Of a DNA stretch of 64,000 bases, positions 20,095-28,289 are shown piece after piece. The stretch's first letter is position 1. The number at the start of each line of letters is the position of its first letter. Made by a program: the position numbers and the translations under genes. The DNA comes from Hyalangium versicolor (GTDB taxonomy: Bacteria > Myxococcota > Myxococcia > Myxococcales > Myxococcaceae): NCBI RefSeq assembly GCF_020103695.1, contig NZ_JAHXBF010000023.1, positions 83,585-147,584 of the forward strand. Reading direction: 5' to 3'. The notes under the pieces are model-generated. The model was not told the origin of the DNA and did no database searches. It worked only from the letters and a program-made list of their open reading frames with translations.

Positions 20095-20907
20095 ATGAAG
20101 GCTGTCCTGGAGCACATCGAGGCCAAACAGGCGAATTTCGCCAAGCACCCCTTCTTCGCGGAACTCCGGCTCGATCGTCCGATTGAACAGATCGCCTCGT
20201 TCGCCCCGCGCCTGGCCTTCTGGGTGATGAGCTTCCAGGACATCCTGCGGCTCAACGAACAGATGGTGGTCGACCCGACGCTCAAGCGCATCGCCCGTCA
20301 CCACCGTGACGAGGACCTGGGGCACGAGCGCTGGTTCCTCGAGGACATCGCCAAGCTGACCGGCGGGCCCCTTACCATCAGCGCCCTCTATGGTCGGGCA
20401 AGCGCCTCGACGCGAGACGCCGCGTATCAACTCATCACCGAGGTGTATCGCGCCACGGATGACCGGCTGCGCATCGTGCTCGTGCTCGTGCTGGAGTCCA
20501 CCGGTCACGTCTTCTTCGGCCGCACGGCGGTGCTCACCAACGCGGCGACACAGAGCCCGCAGAAGCTGAAGTACTTCTCGGACTTCCACCTGCACATCGA
20601 GCAGGCCCACGAAGTCTTCGAGTCGGAGATCGAGCGGCAGATCCTCAGCATCCCCATGCCGCCGTCGCTCGAGGCCGAGGCCCTCTCCCTGGTGGATCGG
20701 GCCTACTCGGCCTTCGATGCCATGTTCCACGGGCTGCGAGACGAGCTGGCGCAGCGGCGCGAAAAGCCAGCGGGGGTGCAGGCTCCCGAGGCGTCGGGCC
20801 CGGTGCTGGCCGCGCCGCCTCCGGTGCTGGCCGCGGAGACGAAGGAGCAGGGCGGTGACTCGGCGGAGAAGTCCGAGGTGCCCTGGCCCGAGGTCGCCAC
20901 CCTGTGA
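20095..20907 (+). CDS. Heme-oxygenase-like diiron oxidase/oxygenase (HDO) candidate
   Basis: 270 residues; start ATG at 20095 with GGGAGG six bases upstream. The helical core carries candidate iron ligands in the HDO order. E73 and H77 occur in HHRDEDLGHERW. E134 occurs in VLESTGHVFF. H165, E169 and H172 occur in FHLHIEQAHEVFE, an HxxxExxH motif like the HxxxDxxH of known HDO enzymes. HDO proteins use two irons and O2 for desaturation, N-oxygenation, C-C cleavage or halide-free chlorinase-like chemistry. The last ~45 residues (about 225-270) are a Pro/Ala/Glu-rich, probably disordered tail. The stop overlaps the SnoaL-like gene by 4 bp, so both are cotranscribed. The substrate is unknown. Confidence 0.72.
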   Translation: MKAVLEHIEAKQANFAKHPFFAELRLDRPIEQIASFAPRLAFWVMSFQDILRLNEQMVVDPTLKRIARHHRDEDLGHERWFLEDIAKLTGGPLTISALYGRASASTRDAAYQLITEVYRATDDRLRIVLVLVLESTGHVFFGRTAVLTNAATQSPQKLKYFSDFHLHIEQAHEVFESEIERQILSIPMPPSLEAEALSLVDRAYSAFDAMFHGLRDELAQRREKPAGVQAPEASGPVLAAPPPVLAAETKEQGGDSAEKSEVPWPEVATL

Positions 20908-21326
20908 CGGCGGGCGGTGAGGAGGGCGGTCCCGAGCGACGTGAGCTCGACGCCTTCGTGGAGGGCTTCATCGCCGCCTGGAACCGCCATGACGCAGCCG
21001 CCATGGCGACGCACTGGGTGGAAGACGGAGATCTCCTCAACACCCGCGGACACCATGCTCGGGGACGCGCCGCGGTGGAGCAACTGTTGGCCAGCGAGCA
21101 CGCCGGCCCCATGCTGAGCACGCACACCGAGATGAAGGTGGTGAGCACCCGGACGCTGGCGCCGGGACTGGTGCTCGCGGATGCGCGGATGACGGTGGAG
21201 GGCGTGCGCATGGCCGACGGCCAGACGCGGCCCATTCCCATGCAGGTGGCCTTCGTCGCCACGCGCCGCCCCGAGGGTTGGCGCTACGTGGCGGTGCGGC
21301 CCTACGCCTTCACGGGCGGCTTCTGA
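20904..21326 (+). CDS. SnoaL-like (SgcJ/EcaC, DUF4440) small protein
   Basis: 140 residues from a GTG that overlaps the preceding TGA (GTGA). The cone-shaped alpha+beta fold is suggested by FVEGFIAAWNRHDAAAMATHWVEDGDLLNTRGHHARGRAAVEQLL and the C-terminal strands VAFVATRRPEGWRYVAVRPY. Proteins of this superfamily act as isomerases, hydroxylases or ligand-binding helpers in small-molecule pathways. Translational coupling to the HDO candidate suggests that it acts on the same substrate or product. Confidence 0.85.
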   Translation: MTAGGEEGGPERRELDAFVEGFIAAWNRHDAAAMATHWVEDGDLLNTRGHHARGRAAVEQLLASEHAGPMLSTHTEMKVVSTRTLAPGLVLADARMTVEGVRMADGQTRPIPMQVAFVATRRPEGWRYVAVRPYAFTGGF

Positions 21327-21341
21327 GGACGCCGGCCCCGC

Positions 21342-21797
21342 TCACTTCGCGGGGGGAGAGAGGACGAGGACGAGCTCCCCGCCCACGTGCTTGCCGGCCT
21401 TCTGGTAGACGGAGCCCTGACGGCCCAGCTCCACGTCCACCGAGGACAGGTTCGGGATGACCACCCGCACCGTGGCGATGCCGTCCTTGAGGGCCAGCAA
21501 CTGCAGCGAGGCATTGACGCCGTTGGGCAGCCGCACCTCGGTGGGCTTCTGCGCGCCGACGTCCAGCGTGTCCAGAGACAGCCGCTTGAAGGAGGTGAAG
21601 CTGAAGTTCTGCTTGCGGAACGTCTCCTTCATCTGCGCCAGCTCGGGCGGATCCACGGTGTCGCCCTTGTTGGAGGCGAGCACCACCTGGGCCTGGATCT
21701 GCACCTTCTGCTCCTGCGCCTGCGCCGCCAGGGGCGAGAGCGTCACCCCCAGCGAGAGCAGCGCAAGCAGTGCCAGCGTGTGTCTCTGCGTCCTCAC
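21342..21797 (-). CDS. Secreted protein of unknown function in the ECF sigma operon
   Basis: 151 residues with a clear Sec signal peptide (LALLALLSLGVTLSPLAAQAQ). The mature part alternates strands and ends in GGELVLVLSPPAK; no Cys, no known domain. The GTG start overlaps the anti-sigma stop by 4 bp and has AAGGAGG seven bases upstream, so it is the third gene of the sigma/anti-sigma operon. It may be a periplasmic partner of the anti-sigma factor, but this is inferred only from position. Confidence 0.78.
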   Translation of the reverse strand: MRTQRHTLALLALLSLGVTLSPLAAQAQEQKVQIQAQVVLASNKGDTVDPPELAQMKETFRKQNFSFTSFKRLSLDTLDVGAQKPTEVRLPNGVNASLQLLALKDGIATVRVVIPNLSSVDVELGRQGSVYQKAGKHVGGELVLVLSPPAK

Positions 21798-22441
21798 AGC
21801 GAGCCTCCTTTGGGCACCTGGGTGTCGTTCGCGGCGGGCAACGGCTTGGGAGCCATGGGGTTGTCACCCTTCTCCAGCTCGTCGCTGTGGGACTCGTCGT
21901 CGGGGTTCGTGGGCGAGGCCTTGTGCATGTGCGAGTCCTCGTCCACCAGCCAGATGATGGAGTTGCCGTTGTCGGCATCCATCACCACCGGAGACACCTT
22001 GGCCGTGTCGTAGGTACGCACGGCCTGCACCGTCATGTGCTCGGCAGCGTAGCCCACGGGCGCCTTGTTGCGCATCACCAGCGGCACGGCCACCAGCATC
22101 ACCACGGCCGCCGTGGCCAGCGAGGAGAGCATCGCCGTGCGCTGGTAGAGGAACATTTCCGAGAGAGAGAGCTTCAGCCGCTCCAGCAGCGGCGGCTTCT
22201 CCGGAGTGACTCGCGCCATCACCTTCTGGGCGAAGTCCTTGAAGTCCACCTCGTCCACCGCCATCTCCAGGCCCACGCGCATCAGCCCGGATTCAGCGCG
22301 GAGGTCCGCGGTGCGGCCCGTGCATTCCTTGCACGCGGAGAGATGACGCTCGACGTTCACGCGCTCGGTAGGAGACAGCTCCCCATCGATGTAGGGAGAC
22401 AGGAGCGGGATGAACCGCTCGCACGCAGGATTTCCGGCCAT
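21794..22441 (-). CDS. Zinc-finger (ZAS-type) anti-sigma factor, membrane-bound
   Basis: 215 residues; start placed at the ATG complementary to 22439-22441, where the zf-HC2 domain begins. Cys7 and the motif HLSACKEC (H33, C37, C40) form the zinc-binding anti-sigma domain. A single transmembrane segment lies near residues 104-125 (LATAAVVMLVAVPLVM), followed by a periplasmic domain of about 90 residues. It should bind the ECF sigma factor encoded 68 bp upstream and release it on envelope stress or a similar signal. It is coupled by a 4-bp overlap to the secreted protein downstream. Confidence 0.92.
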   Translation of the reverse strand: MAGNPACERFIPLLSPYIDGELSPTERVNVERHLSACKECTGRTADLRAESGLMRVGLEMAVDEVDFKDFAQKVMARVTPEKPPLLERLKLSLSEMFLYQRTAMLSSLATAAVVMLVAVPLVMRNKAPVGYAAEHMTVQAVRTYDTAKVSPVVMDADNGNSIIWLVDEDSHMHKASPTNPDDESHSDELEKGDNPMAPKPLPAANDTQVPKGGSL

Positions 22442-22509
22442 GGCTTCACCCTGGTAGTTGGCGACTGCTCCTGTGTGACGGGACTTTCCAGCCGATATTC
22501 CAAGCCTGA

Positions 22510-23139
22510 TCACTCACTGCCCACCCCGCTCTTCGCCTCGCCCAACTCCAGGTATTCACTGAGGATTTTCTGGACCTTGGCTCGGGCATGGAACAGGCGG
22601 CTCATGACTGTCCCCTTGGGTATGTCCAGGGTGCGGGACAGGTCCTCGTAGGACATGCCCTCCACCTCCCGGAGCAGGAGGATGGCCCGGTGCTTCTCGG
22701 GAACGGCAGCCAGGGCCTCCTGGATCTTCTCTGCCAGCTCGCGGCGCAGGGCGCTCTTCTGGGGGTTGGTGCCCAGCCGGCTGCCCAGCGCGCCGATGTT
22801 GGCCTCGGACACGTCCATGGGCACCGTCTCGTCGAACTCCACCGCTTCGCCACCCATGCCGGAGCGCTTGCGGATGATGTCGATGCAGATGTTGACGGTG
22901 ATGCGGTAGAGCCACGTGTAGAACGAGGCGTCACCTTTGAAGTGGTCCAGGTACTTGTAGACCTTGACGAACGCCTCCTGGGAGACGTCCATCGCTTCCT
23001 CCTTGTCCTTGAGCATTCCGAGCGCGACGGCATACACCTTGCGCTGGTAGCGCTCGACGAGGAGCTTGAAGGCGCGTTGGTCGCCGTTGCGGACGCGCTT
23101 GACGAGGGTGAGATCGTCGGTGGCCAATGAGGGCGGCAC
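22510..23139 (-). CDS. ECF (RpoE-like) RNA polymerase sigma factor
   Basis: 209 residues from a GTG start. Region 2 contains RNGDQRAFKLLVERYQRKVYAVAL and DVSQEAFVKVYKYLDHFKGDASFYTWLYRITVN; region 4 contains VPEKHRAILLLREVEGMSYEDLSRTLDIPKGTVMSRLFHARAKVQ. A linker of about 45 residues between regions 2 and 4 is longer than in E. coli RpoE. With the zinc anti-sigma factor downstream it makes a complete signalling pair. It resembles M. xanthus RpoE1-type sigma factors, but this identity is from memory and unverified. No matching promoter motif upstream was identified with confidence. Confidence 0.93.
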   Translation of the reverse strand: MPPSLATDDLTLVKRVRNGDQRAFKLLVERYQRKVYAVALGMLKDKEEAMDVSQEAFVKVYKYLDHFKGDASFYTWLYRITVNICIDIIRKRSGMGGEAVEFDETVPMDVSEANIGALGSRLGTNPQKSALRRELAEKIQEALAAVPEKHRAILLLREVEGMSYEDLSRTLDIPKGTVMSRLFHARAKVQKILSEYLELGEAKSGVGSE

Positions 23140-23202
23140 CCTAACACAAGCCCGCGAAATCCCAAGAAGTCCGAGCAGGGCTTGGGTTCGCTGGTCGTCG
23201 GC

Positions 23203-24831
23203 CTAGAGGGCGACCACCAAGATGATCAAGAACATCAAGCCCACGAACGCCAGCACGGCCGTGAAGACAAGCTGGTTCCACTTCTCTTTTTCAATGGCGC
23301 TGTCATCAGGGCCATTGCGAGAGCGGTGGAGGAAGTTCCAGAGCATGTTGCTGCCGAGCCGCATGTTGCCGCTCAGCTTCTTCATGATGTCGTCGAACCG
23401 GGAGACGGGGGAGTCGTCGTCCTCCGAGCGCCGGAGCGCATCCGGATTCGCGTTCAGCATCGCCTGGCGCTGGGCCTCGGCCAGCTGGGGGTTGACGCGG
23501 ATGAACTCGGACTGGCCGGGGACCCGATCCAGCGGAGCGCGCTCGATGCCCTGGGAGAAGGCGCTGTCCTTCGCCCCTTGAGACTGGCTGTTGGGATCCT
23601 CGGACCTGCGAGCTGACTCCGCGTGCTGTCCGGCCTCCGGCTTGCGGGCGCCTTCCTGAGCGGACTCGGAGAGGAGCACCTCGGGCGGGGGCTCGAAGTC
23701 GACCTGCTCCGCGCGCTCCCGGGCCTCCTCGGGGTTGGAGGACTCGAGCACCCACTGCGCCGCCTTCATCCCGTCATCGCCGGTGCGCGCGTCCCGGTAC
23801 TCGCCGAACCCCTGCTCCTTGAGGGCCTTGTCGAAGATCTGCTGCCCGTTGGCGTTCGGATCCTTGCCCGCGGCGGCCTCGGCGTAGGCGGTGAAGAAGG
23901 CCCACAGGCGCAGGGCGCGATCCGACGAGGGCAGATCCCCGGGCCGGATCTGCTGGCGCAGCAGCGCCCCGTCCGAGGCGAAGCGCTTGGCCACGGCCTC
24001 CAGGTCGCCCAGCTCCCCGAGCCCCTCGGGGATGAGTTCCTCCACCGGCAGCACCGGCCCCTTCACCTCGCCCGAGCCGAGCGCGGGCCGGTTGCTCGTC
24101 GTCGGCACGGTGCCGAAGCCGTCCCGGCGCGGCGTGGGAGAGGATTCGGGAGCCTTGCCCTGCCGGCCGCCATCGGGAGCCTCGGTGCGGCCTCTCCCGC
24201 CGGTCTCGGGCATACGGACGATGCGAGTGCCGCCTCCGCGACCAATGGGAGTATCCATATCGTTGACGCTACGCCCCTCTGGCGCTTCGGGGGAAGGGTC
24301 CGGGGTCGTCGTGGACTTGCCCTCTTGGAGGGCCGGTCGCTCCCGGGTCCTGCCGCCCCGCGTCATGCCAGGAGACTCGGGGGGCAGCTCCACCTTGGGC
24401 ATGACCAGCGTCTCGGGGGCGGTGGAGACCTTGCCCCCCTGAGACTGGGTGAGTGCATCCGCGAAGGATGCCGCCGGAAGCGCGGGCCGGCTTCCCGTCC
24501 CGCGAGACTGGCTGCGATCATTCAGGGCCGGGCGTTCCCCCGTGGCCAGAGAGGGGCGCTCTCCGGTTCTCAGGGCGGGGCGCTCTCCGGTCCTCAAGGC
24601 CGGGCGCTCGCCGGTTCCCAGAGCGGGGCGCTCTCCCGTCTTCAAAGCAGGACGCTCTCCGGTGCGGCCCGAGCGTCCGCCCCTGCCACCCTCCCCCTTC
24701 CCGGAAGAACCCTCAGAGTTGCCACCCTCCGAGTCGCGCTCGGTCGGGGCTCGGCCAATACGAGTGCCATCGCCGTGCCCGCGTCGTCCGCCGCCTCGGC
24801 CGATGTCACCTACGTGGCCCATCCTCCTCAT
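23203..24831 (-). CDS. Low-complexity protein with TGERPAL repeats and a C-terminal membrane anchor
   Basis: 542 residues from ATG 24831; an ATG at 24822 is an alternative (the GAGGAGG near it is too close to serve), so the start is uncertain. The N-terminal ~280 residues are disordered, rich in Gly, Arg, Pro and Glu, with six tandem octapeptides TGERPALx (about residues 57-104) and further RPAL copies. The region about 285-400 is helical (GLGELGDLEAVAKRFASDG, DRALRLWAFFTAYAEAAAGK). The C-terminus has one membrane helix (VFTAVLAFVGLMFLIILVVAL), so it is probably tail-anchored with the bulk in the cytoplasm. No family is recognised. Confidence 0.8.
   Translation of the reverse strand: MRRMGHVGDIGRGGGRRGHGDGTRIGRAPTERDSEGGNSEGSSGKGEGGRGGRSGRTGERPALKTGERPALGTGERPALRTGERPALRTGERPSLATGERPALNDRSQSRGTGSRPALPAASFADALTQSQGGKVSTAPETLVMPKVELPPESPGMTRGGRTRERPALQEGKSTTTPDPSPEAPEGRSVNDMDTPIGRGGGTRIVRMPETGGRGRTEAPDGGRQGKAPESSPTPRRDGFGTVPTTSNRPALGSGEVKGPVLPVEELIPEGLGELGDLEAVAKRFASDGALLRQQIRPGDLPSSDRALRLWAFFTAYAEAAAGKDPNANGQQIFDKALKEQGFGEYRDARTGDDGMKAAQWVLESSNPEEARERAEQVDFEPPPEVLLSESAQEGARKPEAGQHAESARRSEDPNSQSQGAKDSAFSQGIERAPLDRVPGQSEFIRVNPQLAEAQRQAMLNANPDALRRSEDDDSPVSRFDDIMKKLSGNMRLGSNMLWNFLHRSRNGPDDSAIEKEKWNQLVFTAVLAFVGLMFLIILVVAL
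24520..24663 (-). repeat. Six 24-bp tandem repeats encoding TGERPALx
   Basis: Six consecutive 24-nt units encode TGERPALK, TGERPALG, TGERPALR, TGERPALR, TGERPSLA and TGERPALN. The DNA copies differ mainly at third codon positions (for example Glu-Arg-Pro spelled with varied codons), so the peptide rather than the DNA appears conserved. Single ERPAL or RPAL copies recur further along the protein. Confidence 0.95.
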
Positions 24832-24867
24832 TCTCGCCCACTTGGGGGGCAAGTTGCGAGCCAGGGC

Positions 24868-25494
24868 CTATTCGTCCTCCCGCTCCGCCTTCACCGGCGA
24901 GGTCATCCCGTTGGCGTCGAGTGTCACGCTGTAGACGGAATTCTGCCCATCTCCATCCTGATCACCTCGGGCGTAGCAGGTGACTTCGGGCTCTCCGACG
25001 GGGTTCTCCTGGACGACCACCTGGTACTGGAAGCGGACCGCCGTCCCCGGCGTGAAACCGAGCTTCTCGAAGGCCTCGTCCTTCGGGAAGGGCACCGGCT
25101 GGCCGCCCTTGGGCACCTCGCGAGGAGCCGGACCCGCTGGGAGGAAGACGCCGTTCTCGCTGCGGTACATCTGGACCGCGTCACACAAGGCGATCACGTT
25201 GATGCGCGCCTCGTCCGAGGTGGAGCCGGCCGCGCGCGCATCGGTGCGGAAGGAGGTGTTCGCGCTCTGCTCCAACTCCCGCATCCGCTTCATGTAGAAG
25301 GCAACGCCCCAGATGCCGAGAACACACGGCAATGCCAGCACCGTGAGGATCAGGATGCCCTTCCGTCCCCAGCGGCGGCGCGGAGGCTCGGGCGTCACCA
25401 GCTCGTTGCCACAGGAGCACGAAAAGCGCTCACCGGCCTTGCGGCCCGAGAGCTCATGGGTGGCGCCACAGCGCGGGCAGATGAGAGGCGGCAC
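24868..25494 (-). CDS. Zinc-ribbon, single-TM protein with pilin-like C-domain
   Basis: 208 residues from GTG with AGGAG five bases upstream, overlapping the hemF stop region. The N-terminal zinc ribbon uses CPRC (C6/C9) and CSC (C26/C28). A membrane helix follows (GILILTVLALPCVLGIWGVAFYMKRM, about 46-70). The C-terminal domain (about 80-208) looks like the globular part of type IV pilin or GspG-like proteins (ALCDAVQMYRSENGVFLP, VTCYARGDQDGDGQNSVYSVTLDANG). A cytosolic zinc ribbon and an extracytoplasmic pilin-like domain would then be joined across the membrane. It lies 6 bp after hemF on the same strand. Confidence 0.8.
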   Translation of the reverse strand: MPPLICPRCGATHELSGRKAGERFSCSCGNELVTPEPPRRRWGRKGILILTVLALPCVLGIWGVAFYMKRMRELEQSANTSFRTDARAAGSTSDEARINVIALCDAVQMYRSENGVFLPAGPAPREVPKGGQPVPFPKDEAFEKLGFTPGTAVRFQYQVVVQENPVGEPEVTCYARGDQDGDGQNSVYSVTLDANGMTSPVKAEREDE

Positions 25495-25500
25495 GGGCTC

Positions 25501-26412
25501 CTAGCCTCCACTGGCCCAGTCACGCGGGTTGCGGAGCACGTCGATCAACCTCGACTCGTGTGAGCCCGGCTCCGGGTGGAACTCGTAGCGCCAGCGAGCC
25601 TGGGGCGGCATGGACATGAGGATGGACTCGATGCGCCCCTTCGTCTCCAGCCCGAAGATGGTGCCTCGATCGTAGACAAGGTTGAACTCCACGTAGCGCC
25701 CGCGGCGGACCTCCTGCCAGACGCGCTGCGGTTCTCCGTAGGGCGTGTCCTTGCGCCGCTCGGCGATGGGCAGGTACGCCGGCAGGAAGGCGCGGCCCGC
25801 GTCCTTCACGAACTCGAACTCGCGCTCGAGATCTCCACCCAGATCCTCGAAGAAGAGGCCGCCCACGCCGCGCGTCTCCTCGCGGTGGCGCAAATAGAAG
25901 TACTTGTCGCAGGTGGCCTTGAAGCGCGGGTAGTAGGACGGATCGTGCTTGTCGCACGCGGCCTTCAGCGTGCGGTGGAAGTGCCCCGCGTCCTCCTCAT
26001 AGAGGTAGTACGGCGTCAGGTCCGCGCCACCGCCGAACCACGCCTTCGCGCCCTGGTGGATGAAGCGGTAGTTGGCGTGCACGGTGGGCACGTACGGGTT
26101 GCGCGGATGGAGCACCAGCGAGAGCCCTCCCGCCCAGAACTGGCGCCCCTGGCCCTGCAGCTTCTTGGCGAAGGCCTCCTCCAACTCGCCGAACACCACC
26201 GAGGTGTTCACCCCCGCCTTCTCCAACACCGCGCCGTCCTCGAGCACGCGCGTGCGCCCGCCTCCCCCTCCCGGCCGATCCCACTTGTCCTCGCGGAAGC
26301 GCGCCTTGCCGTCCAGCTTCTCCAGCGCACCGCAGATGTCATCCTGGAGCTGCTGGATGAACTCCGCCATGCGCTGCTTGAGGCTGTCCACCTTCTCCAC
26401 ATCCAACGTCAT
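25501..26412 (-). CDS. hemF: Oxygen-dependent coproporphyrinogen III oxidase
   Basis: 303 residues, the usual length. It converts coproporphyrinogen III to protoporphyrinogen IX with O2 in heme synthesis. Family signatures are present: WDRPGGGGGRTRVLEDG, HANYRFIH, WFGGGADLTPYYLYEEDAGHFH, YPRFKATCDKYFYLRHREETRGVGGLFFED and RRGRYVEFNLVYDRGTIFGLETKGRIESILMSMPP. The start ATG was chosen at 26412 because it overlaps the upstream stop (ATGA) and fits the N-terminus of the family; the longer open frame upstream is a shadow. It is probably cotranscribed with the secreted protein before it. Confidence 0.97.
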   Translation of the reverse strand: MTLDVEKVDSLKQRMAEFIQQLQDDICGALEKLDGKARFREDKWDRPGGGGGRTRVLEDGAVLEKAGVNTSVVFGELEEAFAKKLQGQGRQFWAGGLSLVLHPRNPYVPTVHANYRFIHQGAKAWFGGGADLTPYYLYEEDAGHFHRTLKAACDKHDPSYYPRFKATCDKYFYLRHREETRGVGGLFFEDLGGDLEREFEFVKDAGRAFLPAYLPIAERRKDTPYGEPQRVWQEVRRGRYVEFNLVYDRGTIFGLETKGRIESILMSMPPQARWRYEFHPEPGSHESRLIDVLRNPRDWASGG

Positions 26413-27164
26413 CGACCCTCCCGGGGCGCCGCGGGCGCCTCGAAGTCCAGCGGGGGCACGGCCGGAGCCAGGTTGCCCGCCGAGTCGAACACCTCCACCC
26501 GCGCGCGGTAGCTCCTGCCATCCTCGAAACCAAACGCGCCGCTGCACGGCTCGTGGCCCAGCAGCGCCGAGCCGTTCACCACCGGAAGCACGTAGTGCTG
26601 CGCCGCGGCGCCGGGCTGCTTCCGCGTCAGCGTCACCACCATATATGTGGGGCTCTCCTCCCGCATGGACAGGGTGATGCGCACGTAGCGCGTCACCCCG
26701 TCCTCGCTGCGCAGCGAGATGCCCTCGGACACCGCGGGGCGCTTGGTCCAGATGGGCGCCGCCTTGTCGGGCCCCTTACCGGAGGTCCACTCGGGCATGG
26801 ACGTGCCAGTGCCATTGAGCACCGCCACCGTCCCGGGAATCTGGTCATCCAGGCGCAGCGTATAGACCTTATCCGGCAGCAGCGGCCCGTCGGGCTTGAG
26901 GACGACAGTGACGCGGCCCAGCTCGCTGGTCCACCCGCGCTGCGCCTTCAAGCGGACCTCGTGGCCGTCGGTCTGCAGGCGCATGACCTTGCCGGGCAGA
27001 TCCGCCACCAGGTTGCGTGCCGTGCCGATTCCTTCCAGCAGGATCCGGGTGTTGGTCGGAATGGTGGCGCCAGGGCGCGGGAACACCTGAACCCCGTCCC
27101 CGATACAGCGGGCCGAGGCAGCCCGAGCCAAGAGCAACACGAACAGGAGCAGGAGTCGGTACAC
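26409..27164 (-). CDS. Secreted Ig-like/beta-rich protein of unknown function
   Basis: 251 residues from GTG at 27164 with GGAGG-like CTGGAGG just upstream. A signal peptide (RLLLLFVLLLARAASA) precedes a mature protein that starts with CIGDGVQVFP. The sequence suggests two beta-sandwich domains: TRILLEGIG...LKPDGPLLPDKVYTLRLDDQ and a second around YVRITLSMREESPTYMVVTLTRKQ, with a final FDSAGNLAPAVPPLDFEAP typical of bacterial Ig-like domains. Two cysteines (first mature residue and HEPCSG) could form a disulphide. It overlaps hemF by 4 bp. Function unknown. Confidence 0.8.
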   Translation of the reverse strand: MYRLLLLFVLLLARAASARCIGDGVQVFPRPGATIPTNTRILLEGIGTARNLVADLPGKVMRLQTDGHEVRLKAQRGWTSELGRVTVVLKPDGPLLPDKVYTLRLDDQIPGTVAVLNGTGTSMPEWTSGKGPDKAAPIWTKRPAVSEGISLRSEDGVTRYVRITLSMREESPTYMVVTLTRKQPGAAAQHYVLPVVNGSALLGHEPCSGAFGFEDGRSYRARVEVFDSAGNLAPAVPPLDFEAPAAPREGR

Positions 27165-27305
27165 GGCCTCCAGAGTCTGCGCCGGGCCGCGTCGCGAGGC
27201 CAGCTTTACGAGAGGCCTCACGTCACCCAGAAGTCGCTTGGCTGCTCTGGAGGATACGGGCACCGTGCGCGCCCGCAGATCCCCCACCTCTCTCAGGAGG
27301 AATTC

Positions 27306-28265
27306 ATGTTGCTCCGCCATTCCGTCGTGCTCCTCGTTTCCTTCCTCATTGGATGCGGAGGCGATGCCGCCTTCGAGGACCTCTCCGCCGAGTCCTCGCT
27401 GGGCACGCGCCAGGATGCCGTCACCATCCCGTCCCAGGGCAGTTCCACCGCGTTGGACATCGGCTGCTGGAACGTGGAGTGGTTCGGCTCCAGCTCCAAC
27501 GGTCCCACCAACGAGACGCTCCAGCAGTCCAACGTCAAGGACGTGCTGCTGGGCGCGAACATGGACATCTGGGGCCTGGAGGAAATCGTCAGCACCACCG
27601 CCTTCAACAACGTGAAGTCCCAACTGTCCGGCTACGCGGGGCTGGTCGCCAGCGACTCGAGCGTCACCAACGGCAGCAGCTACTACTCCAGCAGCGAGCA
27701 GAAGGTCGGCATCCTCTACAAGACGAGCGTCGCCTCGGTGCAGAGCGCGCGCATCATCCTCACCTCCTATGACTCGGACTTCGCGGGCCGGCCGCCGCTC
27801 GAAGTCAAACTGCGCGTCACCCTCAATGGCACCACGCGCGACATCGTCGTCATCGTCTTCCACGCCAAGGCGTTCGATGACGCGACGAGCTGGCAGCGCC
27901 GCCTCAACGCCTCCAACGCCCTCAAGTCGTACCTGGACAGCACCTACCCCAGTACTCCCGTGGTGGTACTCGGAGACTGGAACGACGACGTGGACACCTC
28001 CATCACCTCGGGCAAGGCGTCGCCGTACCAGAACTTCGTGAGCGACTCGGCCGACTACTTCTTCCCCACCAAGGCCCTGTCCGATGCGGGCGTCGCCTCC
28101 ACCGCCAGCTACTCGGACATGATCGATCACCAGCTCGTCACCAATGAGCTGAAGTCGCTCTACGTGAGCGGCTCGGCCAAGGTGTACCGGGTGGATTCGT
28201 ACATCTCCAGCTACGCCTCCACGACCACGGACCACTTCCCCGTCCTCACCCGCTACAACTGGTAG
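27306..28265 (+). CDS. Endonuclease/exonuclease/phosphatase family lipoprotein
   Basis: 319 residues. ATG 27306 follows a strong AGGAGGAATTC ribosome site, which decides the start against a much longer shadow frame. The lipobox is SFLIGC (Cys17). The EEP fold is shown by DIGCWNVEWFG, WGLEEIVS, VIVFHAKAFDD, VVVLGDWNDDVD and the C-terminal TTDHFPVLTRYNW with the catalytic Asp-His. Exported members can be nucleases or phosphodiesterases. Here a surface or periplasmic DNase is plausible for a predatory or biofilm-forming organism, but a phosphatase is not excluded. Confidence 0.9.
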   Translation: MLLRHSVVLLVSFLIGCGGDAAFEDLSAESSLGTRQDAVTIPSQGSSTALDIGCWNVEWFGSSSNGPTNETLQQSNVKDVLLGANMDIWGLEEIVSTTAFNNVKSQLSGYAGLVASDSSVTNGSSYYSSSEQKVGILYKTSVASVQSARIILTSYDSDFAGRPPLEVKLRVTLNGTTRDIVVIVFHAKAFDDATSWQRRLNASNALKSYLDSTYPSTPVVVLGDWNDDVDTSITSGKASPYQNFVSDSADYFFPTKALSDAGVASTASYSDMIDHQLVTNELKSLYVSGSAKVYRVDSYISSYASTTTDHFPVLTRYNW

Positions 28266-28281
28266 CGGGCCGGGCCCCGCT
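28264..28281. terminator. Short hairpin between convergent genes
   Basis: AGCGGG and CCCGCT form a six-base-pair stem around CCGGGC, beginning in the stop codon of the upstream gene. It lies between two convergent genes, but there is no T-run, so the call is weak. Confidence 0.3.
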
Positions 28282-28289
28282 GAGCGGCG

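Noticed and set aside
24520..24663. Regular 24-bp repeats that could suggest a CRISPR array
   Set aside because: There are no spacers; the units are contiguous, in frame, and encode an octapeptide inside a longer protein.
25501..26547. N-terminal extension of HemF from the longer frame
   Set aside because: The extra residues read through the preceding gene in another frame; the ATG at 26412 with the ATGA overlap and the family N-terminus fits better.
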